From positions 620,001 through 684,000 of the forward strand of contig NZ_JBFRGU010000001.1 in NCBI RefSeq assembly GCF_052115485.1: a DNA stretch of 64,000 bases, given 5' to 3'. This stretch comes from Microvirga sp052115485 (GTDB taxonomy: Bacteria > Pseudomonadota > Alphaproteobacteria > Rhizobiales > Beijerinckiaceae). The position numbers and the translations under genes were made by a program. The notes under the pieces are model-generated. The model had not been told where the DNA came from. It did no database searches and saw only the letters and a program-made list of their open reading frames with translations. This document shows, piece after piece, positions 17,642-26,719 of this stretch; within the stretch, counting starts at the first letter, position 1; the number at the start of each line of letters is the position of its first letter.

Positions 17642-19492
17642 ATGGCGAACGCCGCTTCCCACGTCAGTTTTCTGCCCCCGATCCTGACCTTCTGCGGCGC
17701 GGCCGTTGTTGCCGTCCCGCTGTTTCGGCTGATCGGCCTCAGCGCCGTTCTCGGCTACCTCGCCGCCGGAGTCATCATCGGGCCATCCGGTCTCGCTCTC
17801 GTCGGCGATCCTGAGTCGATCGCGACCGTGGCCGAGCTCGGGGTAGTGCTGCTGCTCTTCATCATCGGCCTCGAGCTGAAAATCTCTCATCTGTGGGAGA
17901 TGAAGCGCGACATTTTCGGGCTCGGTACGCTGCAATTCGCGATCACAGGAGTGATCCTCGGCGTCGCTGCCGTCGCAGCGGGCTACTCGACGACGACCGC
18001 CATCGTCATGGGAATTGCGCTTGCCCTTTCGGCCACGGCTATCGCGCTCCAGATGCTGAACGAGCGTAATGACTTGCAGACCCCTTACGGGCAGCGCTCC
18101 TTTGCCATCCTCCTGTTCCAGGACATCTCCATCGTCCCGGTCCTAGCAGTTCTGCCGTTGCTCGCAACCGGCACCGGGATGGCGGAAACCGGATGGGACG
18201 TCGGCAAGCTCCTGAGCGTCGGCAAAGCGTTCGCCGCCATCATCGCTGTCATTCTCGTCGGCCGCTACGGCCTCAACCCCTTCTTCCGCATTCTCGCCCG
18301 CAGCGGTGCGCGCGAGGTGATGACCGCAAGCGCCCTTCTCGTCGTGCTCGGCGCGGCCATGCTGATGAACGAGGTCGGGCTTTCCATGGCGATGGGCGCG
18401 TTCCTCGCCGGATTGCTGCTCGCGGAATCGAATTTCCGCCATCAGCTCGAAGCGGATATCGAGCCGTTCCGCGGCATGCTGCTCGGGTTGTTCTTCATCA
18501 GCGTAGGCATGTCCATCGATGTGGCCCTGGTGCGGGAGAATTGGCTGATCATCGCGTTTGCGACCCCCGTCGTGATCATCGGCAAGACGCTCATCATCGC
18601 TGTGCTCTCCAAGCTGTTCGGAGCCACGTGGCAGGACGGTTTTCGCTCAGGCGTTCTGCTGTGTCCCGCAGGCGAATTCGCGTTCGTGCTGCTGCCGGTC
18701 GCGACGAGCCTCGGTTTGATGCAGGGGCCGACCGCGCAATTGATGACCGCGCTCGCCGCGATCACCATGCTGTTCGGGCCGATTGCGGCGACTGCGCTCG
18801 AGCAGTTGCTCAAGCGCCACCCCGATGACGCGGAACCCGAGCCCGAGACGGCGCTCAACAATTCGGAGCTTTCGAGCCGCGTTCTCGTCATCGGCTTCGG
18901 GCGTTTCGGTCAGATCGTGAACCAGGTGCTGCTCGCGCAGGGAATCGACGCGACGGTGATCGATCGCGATGTGGAGCGCATTCGCGACGCTGGTCGTTTC
19001 GGACTTCAAGTCTATTACGGTGACGGCACGCGCCTCGATGTGTTGCGCGCCGCCGGCGCCGACAAAGCAGAGATGATCTGCGTCTGCATCGACAATTCGG
19101 AGGCCAGCCTGAAAATCGTCGAGATCGTGCACGAGAACTTCCCCAACGCGCTCAGCTTCGTGCGCGCCTACGACCGCATTCAAGCCATCAATCTCATGAA
19201 GCTCGGTGTCGATTATCAACTCCGTGAGACCTTCGAATCCGCTGTCGCCCTGAGCCGCGCTGCGCTCGAAGAGCTCGGTGTCGATCCCGAGACCGCCGCA
19301 GCGACGGCGGAGGACGTGCGCAAGCGCGACATCGCCCGTCTGATGCTGCAAAAGACGGGCGGGGTCATGGGCGGCGTAGAGTTGTTGGTGGGCACGAAGA
19401 TCGAACCGGAGCCGCTCGTCACACCCAAGAGCGGAAAGGCGCGCGCCCTCAACGCCGAGACGCGGGACATTCTCGGCGAAGGGGCTCTGTGA
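17642..19492 (+). CDS. KefB/KefC-type monovalent cation:proton antiporter
   Basis: A CPA2-family transporter of 616 residues. It has 12-13 hydrophobic helices (about 1-395) with the conserved GLELK and LLFQDISIVP motifs, then a cytosolic Rossmann TrkA-N domain (about 415-535) with VLVIGFGRFGQIV as the NAD-binding loop. Kef-type systems move K+ out against H+ and may be gated by glutathione adducts; whether this one is glutathione-gated cannot be told. The start is ATG 17642. The stop overlaps the MATE gene start by one base. Confidence 0.93.
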   Translation: MANAASHVSFLPPILTFCGAAVVAVPLFRLIGLSAVLGYLAAGVIIGPSGLALVGDPESIATVAELGVVLLLFIIGLELKISHLWEMKRDIFGLGTLQFAITGVILGVAAVAAGYSTTTAIVMGIALALSATAIALQMLNERNDLQTPYGQRSFAILLFQDISIVPVLAVLPLLATGTGMAETGWDVGKLLSVGKAFAAIIAVILVGRYGLNPFFRILARSGAREVMTASALLVVLGAAMLMNEVGLSMAMGAFLAGLLLAESNFRHQLEADIEPFRGMLLGLFFISVGMSIDVALVRENWLIIAFATPVVIIGKTLIIAVLSKLFGATWQDGFRSGVLLCPAGEFAFVLLPVATSLGLMQGPTAQLMTALAAITMLFGPIAATALEQLLKRHPDDAEPEPETALNNSELSSRVLVIGFGRFGQIVNQVLLAQGIDATVIDRDVERIRDAGRFGLQVYYGDGTRLDVLRAAGADKAEMICVCIDNSEASLKIVEIVHENFPNALSFVRAYDRIQAINLMKLGVDYQLRETFESAVALSRAALEELGVDPETAAATAEDVRKRDIARLMLQKTGGVMGGVELLVGTKIEPEPLVTPKSGKARALNAETRDILGEGAL

Positions 19493-20877
19493 TGGACGCA
19501 CCCTCGACGTTGGAACGCGCCGCCGAGCGCGCCGAGACACCACGCTTCGTCACCGGTTCGACCATGCGCCACGTTCTCGTCATGACGGGAACGGCGACGG
19601 CAGGTTTGATCTCAATCTTCATCGTCGATCTCGTCTCGCTTCTCTATATCTCGTGGCTGAAGGATCCGAGCCTCACGGCGGGCGTCGGTCTTGCGACAGT
19701 CGTGATGTTCTTCACGGTGTCGATCAATGTCGGCCTGATGATCCCCATCGCTGCGCTCGTGTCTCGCGCACTCGGGGCGCGCGAGCTCGAGAAGGCGCGT
19801 CGGCTCGCGACATCCGGCTGTGTCTGGATGACGTTGGTCGCGACGATGGTGAGCCTGATTGCGATCCCACTCATTCCACAGATCCTCGGTCTTCTCGGTG
19901 CGACCGGCGACGCGTTCCGTGTAGCGGAAAGCTTTTTGTGGATCTCGCTGCCGACCCATGGGTTGATGGCACTCGGAATGGGACTATCAAGCGTCCTGCG
20001 CGCTGCCGGCGATGCCAAGCGCAGCATGTATGCGACCTTGTCGGTCGCCGCCGTCACCGTGGTGCTCGACCCGCTCTTCATCTTCGGTCTCGGTCTGAAA
20101 TCGAACGGTGCGGCGATCACCATCGATATCGCGCGCGTCGCGTATGTCTATGTGAGCTACTGCTATCTCAAGCGGCACCATAACCTTCTCACAGTGCCGC
20201 GCCTGCCCGACGTGTGGCGCGACGCGCGCCCGTTCTTCGCCATCGCGATCCCGGCCATTCTCACCAACATCGCGGCGCCGGTCTCCAACGGCTTTTTCAT
20301 GAGCATCATGTCCCGCTTCGGGGACGCCGCTATCGCCGCCTCCGCCATCATCGACCGGCTGACACCCGTCTCCTTTGCCGGATTGTTCGCTCTTGCCGGA
20401 GCGGTGGGGCCGGTGCTCGGCCAGAACTGGGGCGCAAACCGGTTCGACCGCATGCGGCAGACGATCAAGGATTCGCTGATCTTCACAATCGTCTATGTGG
20501 GCGCGGTCTGGCTTGTCCTGTTCCTCCTCCAGGGCGTCATCGCGCAAGTCTTCAATGCCCACGGGCTGACGGCGGAACTCGTTCAGTTCTTCTGCCAGAT
20601 CAGCGGCCTGATCTGGTTCTTCATCGGCCTCGTCTTCGTGGCGAATGCCTCGTTCAACAATCTCGGCTTTCCTCTGTTCTCGACCTTCTTCAACTGGGGC
20701 CGCGCCACCCTCGGCATGATCCCTTTCGCCTATTACGGCGCGATGGTCGGAGGGCCGAAGGGCGCTTTGACCGGCATCGGGTTCGGCTCCGTCGCCTTTG
20801 GCGTCGCGGCCATTCTCACAGCCTTCTGGACAATCAGGCGTCTTGAGCGGCAAGCTATCGCGAAAGTCCCCGCCTGA
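19492..20877 (+). CDS. MATE family multidrug/Na+ exporter
   Basis: A 12-helix multidrug and toxin extrusion transporter of 461 residues, probably driven by Na+ or H+. Both MATE halves are visible, with PTHGLMALGMGLSSVLRA at the end of the first half and FALAGAVGPVLGQNWGA in the second. The start is taken as ATG 19492, which overlaps the antiporter stop (TGATG); a GTG three bases earlier is possible. It forms a two-gene unit with the antiporter. The substrate is unknown. Confidence 0.92.
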   Translation: MDAPSTLERAAERAETPRFVTGSTMRHVLVMTGTATAGLISIFIVDLVSLLYISWLKDPSLTAGVGLATVVMFFTVSINVGLMIPIAALVSRALGARELEKARRLATSGCVWMTLVATMVSLIAIPLIPQILGLLGATGDAFRVAESFLWISLPTHGLMALGMGLSSVLRAAGDAKRSMYATLSVAAVTVVLDPLFIFGLGLKSNGAAITIDIARVAYVYVSYCYLKRHHNLLTVPRLPDVWRDARPFFAIAIPAILTNIAAPVSNGFFMSIMSRFGDAAIAASAIIDRLTPVSFAGLFALAGAVGPVLGQNWGANRFDRMRQTIKDSLIFTIVYVGAVWLVLFLLQGVIAQVFNAHGLTAELVQFFCQISGLIWFFIGLVFVANASFNNLGFPLFSTFFNWGRATLGMIPFAYYGAMVGGPKGALTGIGFGSVAFGVAAILTAFWTIRRLERQAIAKVPA

Positions 20878-20900
20878 ACCGGCCCTTCGAGGAGTCCGCG

Positions 20901-21632
20901 ATGCAGACCTGGTTCGATCTGATGCGCCAAGCGCAAGGCAATGCCGGTTTCGGGACCGTCATGGAGCAATTCGGTCTCTCGTCAACACAAGCGCAGCGGG
21001 CCATGGCCGCCTTTATGCCGGCCTTCGCGCTCGGCCTTCAGCAAGCCGCGACCAGGACAAACGACCCGGCTCGGCTTTTCAGTGGCATTGCGGAGAGCCC
21101 CTTCGTCAATTTCTGGCAAACGACCACGAGAGCCTTCACGCCACAGGCCAACGAGGCGGGAAAGCAGATCCTGGATCAACTCTTCGGATCGGATGAGGTT
21201 AGCCGCCAGGTTGCCCGGCAAGCCGCCGCCGTCACCGGCATCGGCCTGGAAACCATGCAACAGACGCTGCCCTTGTTTGCCGGAATCTTCGCGGGAAGCG
21301 TCCACCAATGGATGACACATCCGGAGCATATGACCGGAACGCTCGACCGGAAGCCGCCCAAGCCCGCGCCTAACGCGGCAGAGGAGTGGATGACACTTTG
21401 GACCGACTTCTTAAAAGGCGAGACAGCCACCAAGAAGCGGAAGACATCGGACAATCCTTTCGAGGCGTTGATGGCGCCTTTCCTCGTCAGTCCGACGCAG
21501 GAAAAATCCTCCCAACCTATTGCACTCTGGGGCGAAATGTTGGGAGCGGGACGCGACTTGCAGGAGCAATATTTCGCGTCCCTCCAATCGATTCTGGAAA
21601 GTGCCCAGCCGAAGAATCGGAAGGAGCCTTAA
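20901..21632 (+). CDS. DUF937-like protein of unknown function
   Basis: A 243-residue protein without signal peptide or clear membrane helix. The N-terminal half resembles DUF937 (YidB-like) domains: MQTWFDLMRQAQG, then FGLSSTQAQRAMAAFMPAF with helical GLQQA, a pattern of a short helix-turn-helix-like repeat. The C-terminal part is Lys/Pro-rich and probably flexible. GGAG stands about 10 bases before the ATG. It follows the MATE gene closely and may be part of that unit. No function can be given. Confidence 0.78.
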   Translation: MQTWFDLMRQAQGNAGFGTVMEQFGLSSTQAQRAMAAFMPAFALGLQQAATRTNDPARLFSGIAESPFVNFWQTTTRAFTPQANEAGKQILDQLFGSDEVSRQVARQAAAVTGIGLETMQQTLPLFAGIFAGSVHQWMTHPEHMTGTLDRKPPKPAPNAAEEWMTLWTDFLKGETATKKRKTSDNPFEALMAPFLVSPTQEKSSQPIALWGEMLGAGRDLQEQYFASLQSILESAQPKNRKEP

Positions 21633-21638
21633 GAGTCT

Positions 21639-21968
21639 TCAGCCAACGGCCTTGATGCTTGGAACGGTCGGCCGTTCAGCCCGACGGTCAGCCGACGGCC
21701 GCTGCATGCGCGAGCGCCTTTCCACGGATCGAACCAGCAGAACCGACGGGTTGTGGAACATGGACTCGTCGAGCGCGCCATCCACGTCGCTGCGGGTCAA
21801 ACCGATATCCTTGAGCATCCGGTCGTCGAACTCGGCAAGCGCTCGCACTTGTCTGCGGTGTTTCCAGGCTCGCAGAACCGTGGCGATTTGCGTGAAGGCA
21901 ACCCGAACCGTACGGCCGACCAGCGTCGACCCGACAGGGGACACAAAGGATGTGGACGAATGGGCCAT
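21639..21968 (-). CDS. DUF1127 domain protein
   Basis: A protein of 109 residues whose middle carries a DUF1127 arginine-rich helix (RAWKHRRQVRALAEFDDRMLKDIGLTRSDV, written here for recognition only as RALAEFDDRMLKDIGLTR). The start at 21968 is preceded by a perfect AGGAGG, 8 bases upstream; the open frame extends further but has no site. DUF1127 proteins include small RNA-binding regulators in alphaproteobacteria, though this one has extra N- and C-terminal stretches. It converges with the DUF937 gene. Confidence 0.87.
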   Translation of the reverse strand: MAHSSTSFVSPVGSTLVGRTVRVAFTQIATVLRAWKHRRQVRALAEFDDRMLKDIGLTRSDVDGALDESMFHNPSVLLVRSVERRSRMQRPSADRRAERPTVPSIKAVG

Positions 21969-22165
21969 GGGATTAACCTCCTGGACTAGACAGGCAAAAG
22001 ACAAAGCAGATCCATCACGCAAGGCGAAACGCCCCGCGCGGGTCCAGCCGATGCCGGATCCTTGGGAATCAATGGATCTGAGGGCGACTAAACGTCATTT
22101 CTTTCATCACTTGAAGCGATTGTTTTAGATGTGTTACATCAATGATATTGATGATGAGGCTCACT

Positions 22166-23056
22166 ATGCATCTGCTCGATATCGATCAGCTTCGGACATT
22201 CGTCGCCATCGCCGACACGGGCTCTTTCACCCGTGCGGCCGAGATCGTGCACAAAACCCAGAGCGCGGTTTCCATGCAGATGAAGCGCCTGGAAGATCGT
22301 GTCGGGCGGGCGCTTTTCGAGCGTGAGGGGCGGCTTTCCAAGCTGACGGACGAGGGTGAGCGGCTTCTCGACTATGCCCGCCGGATCGTGCGGCTCAACA
22401 CGGAATGCATGGCCTCGTTCAACGACAACGAATTGATCGGCCGCGTGCGGCTCGGCCTGCCGGACGATTACGCGGATCGATATCTGCCGGAAATTCTGGC
22501 CCGCTTCTCGCGCTCGAATCCGCGCGCGGAAGTAGCGGTGATGTGCGAGCCGACCCACCACCTGATCGACCGGGTGCATAACGGCGATCTCGACATGGCG
22601 ATCATCACCCATGTGGACCGGCGCGGCCCGTCGGAGATCGTCCGCATCGAGCAGCTTCTCTGGGTGACCTCGGCCCGTCACGCGGTGCATGAAGAGCCGC
22701 TCGTACCCCTTGCGTTGGGACGTCCCAGTTGTGATTGGCGTCATTCGGCGACGCAAGCGCTGGAGAGCGCCGACCGCGCCTTCCGCATCCTTTATGTGAG
22801 CTGGAACTCGACCGCCGTCGGAGCCGTCGTTCTGGCGGGTCTCGCAGTGTCCGTGCTGCCGGAGAGCGCCATACGTCCTGGCATGCGCATCCTCGGACCG
22901 TCGGACGGCTTCCCTGCCCTGCCATCGTGCAAGATCGGGCTGATCCGCGCGCGCGCCGAGGCGAACCCGCTTGCCGATGCGCTCGGCTTCCACATCAAGC
23001 AATCGCTCGACAATCTCGGCTCGGCGCGCGTGGCCTTCCTGCCCGCCGCTGAGTAG
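22166..23056 (+). CDS. LysR family transcriptional regulator
   Basis: A LysR-type regulator of 296 residues. The N-terminal winged helix-turn-helix is clear (LRTFVAIADTGSFTRAAEIV, then QSAVSMQMKRLE), followed by a periplasmic-binding-like effector domain. The start at ATG 22166 is preferred because GAGG lies 6 bases upstream; three earlier in-frame ATGs begin at 22142. It converges on the DMT transporter gene with a gap of 3 bases, so that transporter, or the divergent DUF1127 gene, is a candidate target. Confidence 0.93.
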   Translation: MHLLDIDQLRTFVAIADTGSFTRAAEIVHKTQSAVSMQMKRLEDRVGRALFEREGRLSKLTDEGERLLDYARRIVRLNTECMASFNDNELIGRVRLGLPDDYADRYLPEILARFSRSNPRAEVAVMCEPTHHLIDRVHNGDLDMAIITHVDRRGPSEIVRIEQLLWVTSARHAVHEEPLVPLALGRPSCDWRHSATQALESADRAFRILYVSWNSTAVGAVVLAGLAVSVLPESAIRPGMRILGPSDGFPALPSCKIGLIRARAEANPLADALGFHIKQSLDNLGSARVAFLPAAE

Positions 23057-23059
23057 ACG

Positions 23060-23986
23060 TTACGATTTGGCCGGACGCGTCAGTACCAGCACGTTTCCGG
23101 CCAGCGCCAACGCGACGCCCACGAAGGCGGCCAGCGTCCAGACATAGCCTTCGAGCGCCGTCGAAACCGCAAGCGCGACTATCGGAAAGAGCACCGTCGC
23201 GTAGCCCGCACGCGCGGCGCCGAGGCGGCGCAACAGCGTGAGATAACTTCCGAAAGCCAGCACAGACGCACCGATGGAGAGATAGACCAGCGAGCCGAGA
23301 TATTTGAACGTCGGCTCGATGATGAAGGCATTGCTGCGCAAAACGTTGATGACGACGAGCAGGCCCGTGCCATAGGTCATCGCCCAGGCATTGGCTGACA
23401 ACAATGGCACGCCCCGACGCTGCACCACGGTCGAGATCATGTTGCCGGCGCAGAAGAACAGCGTCCCGAGCACGCAAAATGCAAGACCGGTCAACGCACC
23501 CTTGTTGAAGCCTGCCCCGCTGATCTCCGGCCAGAACAGAAGTCCGATGCCGATGACCCCGATTGCGCCGCCAAGCGCCACGCGCGGCTCGATTTTCTGG
23601 CGAAACAGCACCGCGCCCAAAATGAGATTGAAGATCGAGGCGAGCGAGAATACGACCGCGAGCAGACCCGACGGAACATAAAGCCCGCCGTAATAAAAGC
23701 AGATGAAGTTGAAGGAGAAGAGGCAACACCCCGTCGCAACGAAGCGCAGATGATCCGCCCGCGAAAACCGCACCGGCAGACCGGCGAAGAGAACCCATCC
23801 CCACATGACGGCGGCGGCGAGAACGAATCGCCAGAGCACTGACATCTCAGGCGCGACGACGCCGAGTTGCGCGTGGATGCCTATCCAGCTCACGCCCCAG
23901 AGAAAGACCGTTGCGGCATAAAGTCCGAGATCGGTTCTCTCAAAACCGATTGAGGCAGGCTTGGCGGTCATCGTCATGCGGCTCAT
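23060..23986 (-). CDS. DMT superfamily (EamA) transporter
   Basis: A ten-helix drug/metabolite transporter of about 308 residues with two EamA repeats; LGGAIGVIGIGLLFWPE and ASVLAFGSYLTLLRRLGA lie in the repeats. The substrate is unknown; homologues export amino acids or purine derivatives. The start at ATG 23986 has AAGGG upstream; a GTG at 24010 is the alternative. It converges on the LysR gene with almost no intergenic space. Confidence 0.9.
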   Translation of the reverse strand: MSRMTMTAKPASIGFERTDLGLYAATVFLWGVSWIGIHAQLGVVAPEMSVLWRFVLAAAVMWGWVLFAGLPVRFSRADHLRFVATGCCLFSFNFICFYYGGLYVPSGLLAVVFSLASIFNLILGAVLFRQKIEPRVALGGAIGVIGIGLLFWPEISGAGFNKGALTGLAFCVLGTLFFCAGNMISTVVQRRGVPLLSANAWAMTYGTGLLVVINVLRSNAFIIEPTFKYLGSLVYLSIGASVLAFGSYLTLLRRLGAARAGYATVLFPIVALAVSTALEGYVWTLAAFVGVALALAGNVLVLTRPAKS

Positions 23987-24075
23987 GGGCACACCCTTGT
24001 CAGAGTTCACGACTACGCCAAGAGCATCGCGAGCTCCAATGACGAAATATCATAGTTTCGAATGAAACCGCTGAT

Positions 24076-24240
24076 GGAATGTCACCTTGTCACTCGCGGA
24101 AAGTCCAAGGTTGCACAGCGGCGGGCCGCCCCGGAGGTCGCAGGTGCGGCATCGGCATCATAAAAGAGCTTGCCGTTCTTGGCGTTGTAGATGATCCAAT
24201 GGTCCTTAACGCCGACCAGAACACTTCGATGCTTCAGGAA
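24076..24240 (-). pseudogene. Fragment of an RTX-protein C-terminal tail
   Basis: Read on the minus strand, bases 24240-24076 encode an open stretch without a start that contains WIIYNAKNGKLFYDADA. This matches the core of the C-terminal tails of the RTX proteins at 38193, 41521 and 51888 (for example VIYNKKTGSLFYDADGSG). After the DAD core the match ends, the reading continues as unrelated residues and stops at 24076. No RTX repeats or secretion-signal end are attached. It looks like a leftover of a deleted member of the family. Confidence 0.75.
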
Positions 24241-24297
24241 ACATTGTCACCCGGCGCGCGGATCTGGTATCTGTGCAGATGGAATAAGGAAACATCG

Positions 24298-24591
24298 ATG
24301 AAACGTGTCGTATTAGCTTTGGTTGCGCTTGGCGCCCTGATGGGCCCGGCTCTGGCTCAGGAAACGAGCACCTCGAAGCCTCTGACTCTCAGTGTGCGTC
24401 CTTCGGGCTTCGACAACGTCTCCAGTGAGACGCGCGCCCGGCAGGATCGTTTGGCGAAGCAGATGGAAGAGAATGATTTCAAGTTCCGTTCCATCTGCAT
24501 GCAATGTGGCGACAAGTGGAAGCATAATACCTACGCGCCGTTCGAGCCGCAGCGCGCGCTGAACCCAGGCAAGCGCGCGAGCGTGGAATAA
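24298..24591 (+). CDS. Small secreted protein with a CxxC motif
   Basis: A protein of 97 residues with a signal peptide (residues 1 to about 21, ending GPALAQE). The mature part is short and charged and has one CMQCGDKW motif near the middle, which may bind metal or be redox-active. ATG 24298 has AAGGA about 8 bases upstream. I do not recognise the family; the size and layout resemble uncharacterised secreted proteins of Hyphomicrobiales. It sits alone between the RTX fragment and the riboswitch. Confidence 0.8.
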   Translation: MKRVVLALVALGALMGPALAQETSTSKPLTLSVRPSGFDNVSSETRARQDRLAKQMEENDFKFRSICMQCGDKWKHNTYAPFEPQRALNPGKRASVE

Positions 24592-24718
24592 CCGTGTCAC
24601 CGGTTGGCGGCGCTGCGGGAAGCTTGTGTCGCTCGGCTTACAACTTATATTCGCCTCGGACTTGATCGGTGCGCGTGCGTTGCTTTCCGCGTTCGATCAA
24701 AGGCGAAAAACCGAATTG

Positions 24719-24766
24719 GCGGGGACGACCCCGTCATAATCTTGGAACGGTAGGGACGACCCTGCC
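24719..24766 (+). promoter_or_regulatory. Guanidine-II (mini-ykkC) riboswitch
   Basis: Two hairpins in tandem, each capped by an ACGA tetraloop. Hairpin 1 (24720-24733) is CGGGG-ACGA-CCCCG and hairpin 2 (24749-24766) is GGTAGGG-ACGA-CCCTGCC, separated by 15 bases. Paired GC stems with ACGR loops are the defining signature of the guanidine-II class, in which two guanidinium ions are bound by the docked loops. The ribosome-binding site (ACGGAG, 24771) and the start codon of the SMR exporter follow directly, so ligand binding probably exposes the site and turns translation on. Confidence 0.93.
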
Positions 24767-24783
24767 TTTGACGGAGTTCTGTC

Positions 24784-25098
24784 ATGGCATGGACCTATCT
24801 GTTCGTTGCCGGCCTGCTCGAAATCGGCTGGGCCATCGGCCTCAAATACACCGACGGATTCACGCGCCTCGTTCCCTCGATTCTCACCGTAATCAGTATG
24901 GTGGCGAGTGTGTTGTTGCTGGGCCTCGCGCTCAAGACGTTGCCGGTCGGCACGGGCTACGCGGTTTGGACAGGCATCGGTACAGTCGGCACCGCCATTC
25001 TCGGCATCATCCTTCTGGGCGAACCGGCGACAGCAATGCGGCTTACCTGCATCGGCCTGATCGTCGCCGGAATTCTTGGGCTGAAAATGGCTGCCTGA
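24784..25098 (+). CDS. sugE: SMR family guanidinium exporter (SugE/Gdx)
   Basis: A four-helix small multidrug resistance protein of 104 residues. The essential membrane glutamate is Glu13 (LLEIGWAIGLKY), and the WAIGLKYTDGFTRLVPS sequence is of the SugE/Gdx type and not of the EmrE type. Members of this branch export guanidinium in exchange for protons. The guanidine-II riboswitch directly upstream supports that substrate strongly, independent of the protein sequence. Confidence 0.95.
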   Translation: MAWTYLFVAGLLEIGWAIGLKYTDGFTRLVPSILTVISMVASVLLLGLALKTLPVGTGYAVWTGIGTVGTAILGIILLGEPATAMRLTCIGLIVAGILGLKMAA

Positions 25099-25113
25099 CT
25101 TGAGCGCGTTTTA

Positions 25114-25217
25114 GAGCATGATCAGAACAAGTGGGAACCGGTTGTTCGCCCGGATCATGCGGCATCGAAAGAATCTAGAGTTTGATCAAGTTTCAATCTG
25201 AAACGGTCAAACTCTAG
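25114..25217. repeat. Palindromic repeat, modules 1 and 2
   Basis: Module 1 (25114-25160) starts AGAGCATGATCAGAACAAGTG and ends CGGATCATGC. Module 2 (25175-25217) starts CTAGAGTTTGATCAAGTTTC and ends GTCAAACTCTAG. It fills the gap between sugE and the converging gshA. The stop codon of gshA (bases 25214-25216 on the minus strand) lies inside the terminal CTCTAG of module 2. Confidence 0.9.
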
Positions 25218-26584
25218 AAAACGCACTCGCGGAAGGCCGGCAGAACGGAGCCCTTCCATTCGCCATGGAAGCGCTCAAGCAAACGCTCCGCCATGGTGCG
25301 GCCGGAATCCACGATCTCATCGAGATAGGTCAGATGGCGCGTTTCATCATGGCCCGCTTCATCGCGGAAGGCGCGGTTCTTCAATCCCAACTTGGCGAGT
25401 GCCAAAGCATCGCGCGCAACATCGCGCGCGCTGCGCCCGGCGATGGTCGCGCCTAGGGCTAGTTTCGGTACATCGCGCCGCAATTGTTCGCGCTCTTCCG
25501 CCGTCCAATTCTTGACGAGCTCCCACGCCGCATCGAGTGCGGCGCGATCATAGAGAAGGCCGACCCAGAACGCCGAAAGAGCCACTGTGTGAGCAGGGGG
25601 TCCCACATCCGCTCCGCGCATTTCGAGATAACGCTTCAAGCGTACTTCCGGAAACAACGTCGAGACATGGTTCGCCCAATCGGAGTGTGTTGCGCGCTCG
25701 CTGGGAAGCTGCGGCAGCTTGCCCGCGAGAAGATCACGGAAAGAAGCGCCGGCGACGTCGTGATAGGTCGCATCACGCTTCACGAAATACATCGGCACAT
25801 TCAGCGCCCACTCCACATAGGCTTCATAGCCAAAACCCTCATCGAAGGCGGAGGCCATCATTCCGGTGCGGTTGCGATCCGTATCGAGCCAGATTTCGGA
25901 GCGCATGGAGAGAAAGCCGTTCGGCTTTCCGTCGGTGAAAGGCGAATTGGCGAAGAGTGCCGTCGCGATGGGTTGAAGCGCGAGCGATACGCGCATCTTC
26001 TTCACCATGTCGGCTTCGGATTCGAAATCGAGATTCACCTGCACGGTCGACGTGCGATACATCATGTCGAGGCCGCGCGTGCCGACCTTCGGCATGTAAT
26101 CGGTCATGATGCGGTAACGCGATTTCGGCATTACGGGCGTTTCAGCGCGTGTCCAAAGTGGGCTCATGCCGAGCGTCAGGAAGCCGATGCCGAGATCGTC
26201 GCCGACGCGCTTCGCCAAGGCGAGATGTTCGTCCAACTCGCGCGCGGTCTCGTGGATGGTCCGCAAGGGCGCTCCAGACAATTCGTATTGTCCGCCCGGT
26301 TCGAGCGAGATCGCGCCACCCCCTTTCTCGTCGGCGAGGCCGATGGGGTGGCTGTTCTCCATGATCGGTTCCCAGCCGCTTTCGCGCTGCATCCCATCAA
26401 GAAGCGCGCGAATACCGCTTGGGCCCTCATAGGGTACGGGCGAGGCATCGGCCGTATGGAAGGGCACCTTCTCGTGCTCGGTGCCGAGGCGCCACGTTTC
26501 GCGCGGTTTCTCCCCGGCGGCGATCCATTCGATCAGTTCAGACCGTGCGCCAATAGGAGTCGCATCAGAAACGTCACGCGCCAT
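25214..26584 (-). CDS. gshA: Glutamate-cysteine ligase, alphaproteobacterial/plant type
   Basis: First enzyme of glutathione synthesis, joining glutamate and cysteine with ATP. The 456-residue product starts MARDVSDATPIGARSELIEW, as in the family, and has the conserved RLGTEHEK and GMSPLW segments and the TVQVNLDFESE metal/glutamate-site strand. The start at 26584 has GAGG a few bases upstream; an ATG four codons earlier is possible. Downstream it converges on the guanidinium exporter, and its stop codon is in a palindromic repeat. Confidence 0.94.
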   Translation of the reverse strand: MARDVSDATPIGARSELIEWIAAGEKPRETWRLGTEHEKVPFHTADASPVPYEGPSGIRALLDGMQRESGWEPIMENSHPIGLADEKGGGAISLEPGGQYELSGAPLRTIHETARELDEHLALAKRVGDDLGIGFLTLGMSPLWTRAETPVMPKSRYRIMTDYMPKVGTRGLDMMYRTSTVQVNLDFESEADMVKKMRVSLALQPIATALFANSPFTDGKPNGFLSMRSEIWLDTDRNRTGMMASAFDEGFGYEAYVEWALNVPMYFVKRDATYHDVAGASFRDLLAGKLPQLPSERATHSDWANHVSTLFPEVRLKRYLEMRGADVGPPAHTVALSAFWVGLLYDRAALDAAWELVKNWTAEEREQLRRDVPKLALGATIAGRSARDVARDALALAKLGLKNRAFRDEAGHDETRHLTYLDEIVDSGRTMAERLLERFHGEWKGSVLPAFRECVF

Positions 26585-26719
26585 GAAGGGCCTCATAGGA
26601 AAAGGCGCGGGGTCAATCCCGCGCCGTTGGTCGCGTGTAGATAAGCTTGTCGTCGCCAAGCTGCAATGAGCCTCGCACAATCCCCTCCCGCTTCTGGAGG
26701 GATTGCCTTTCGGCGCTAC

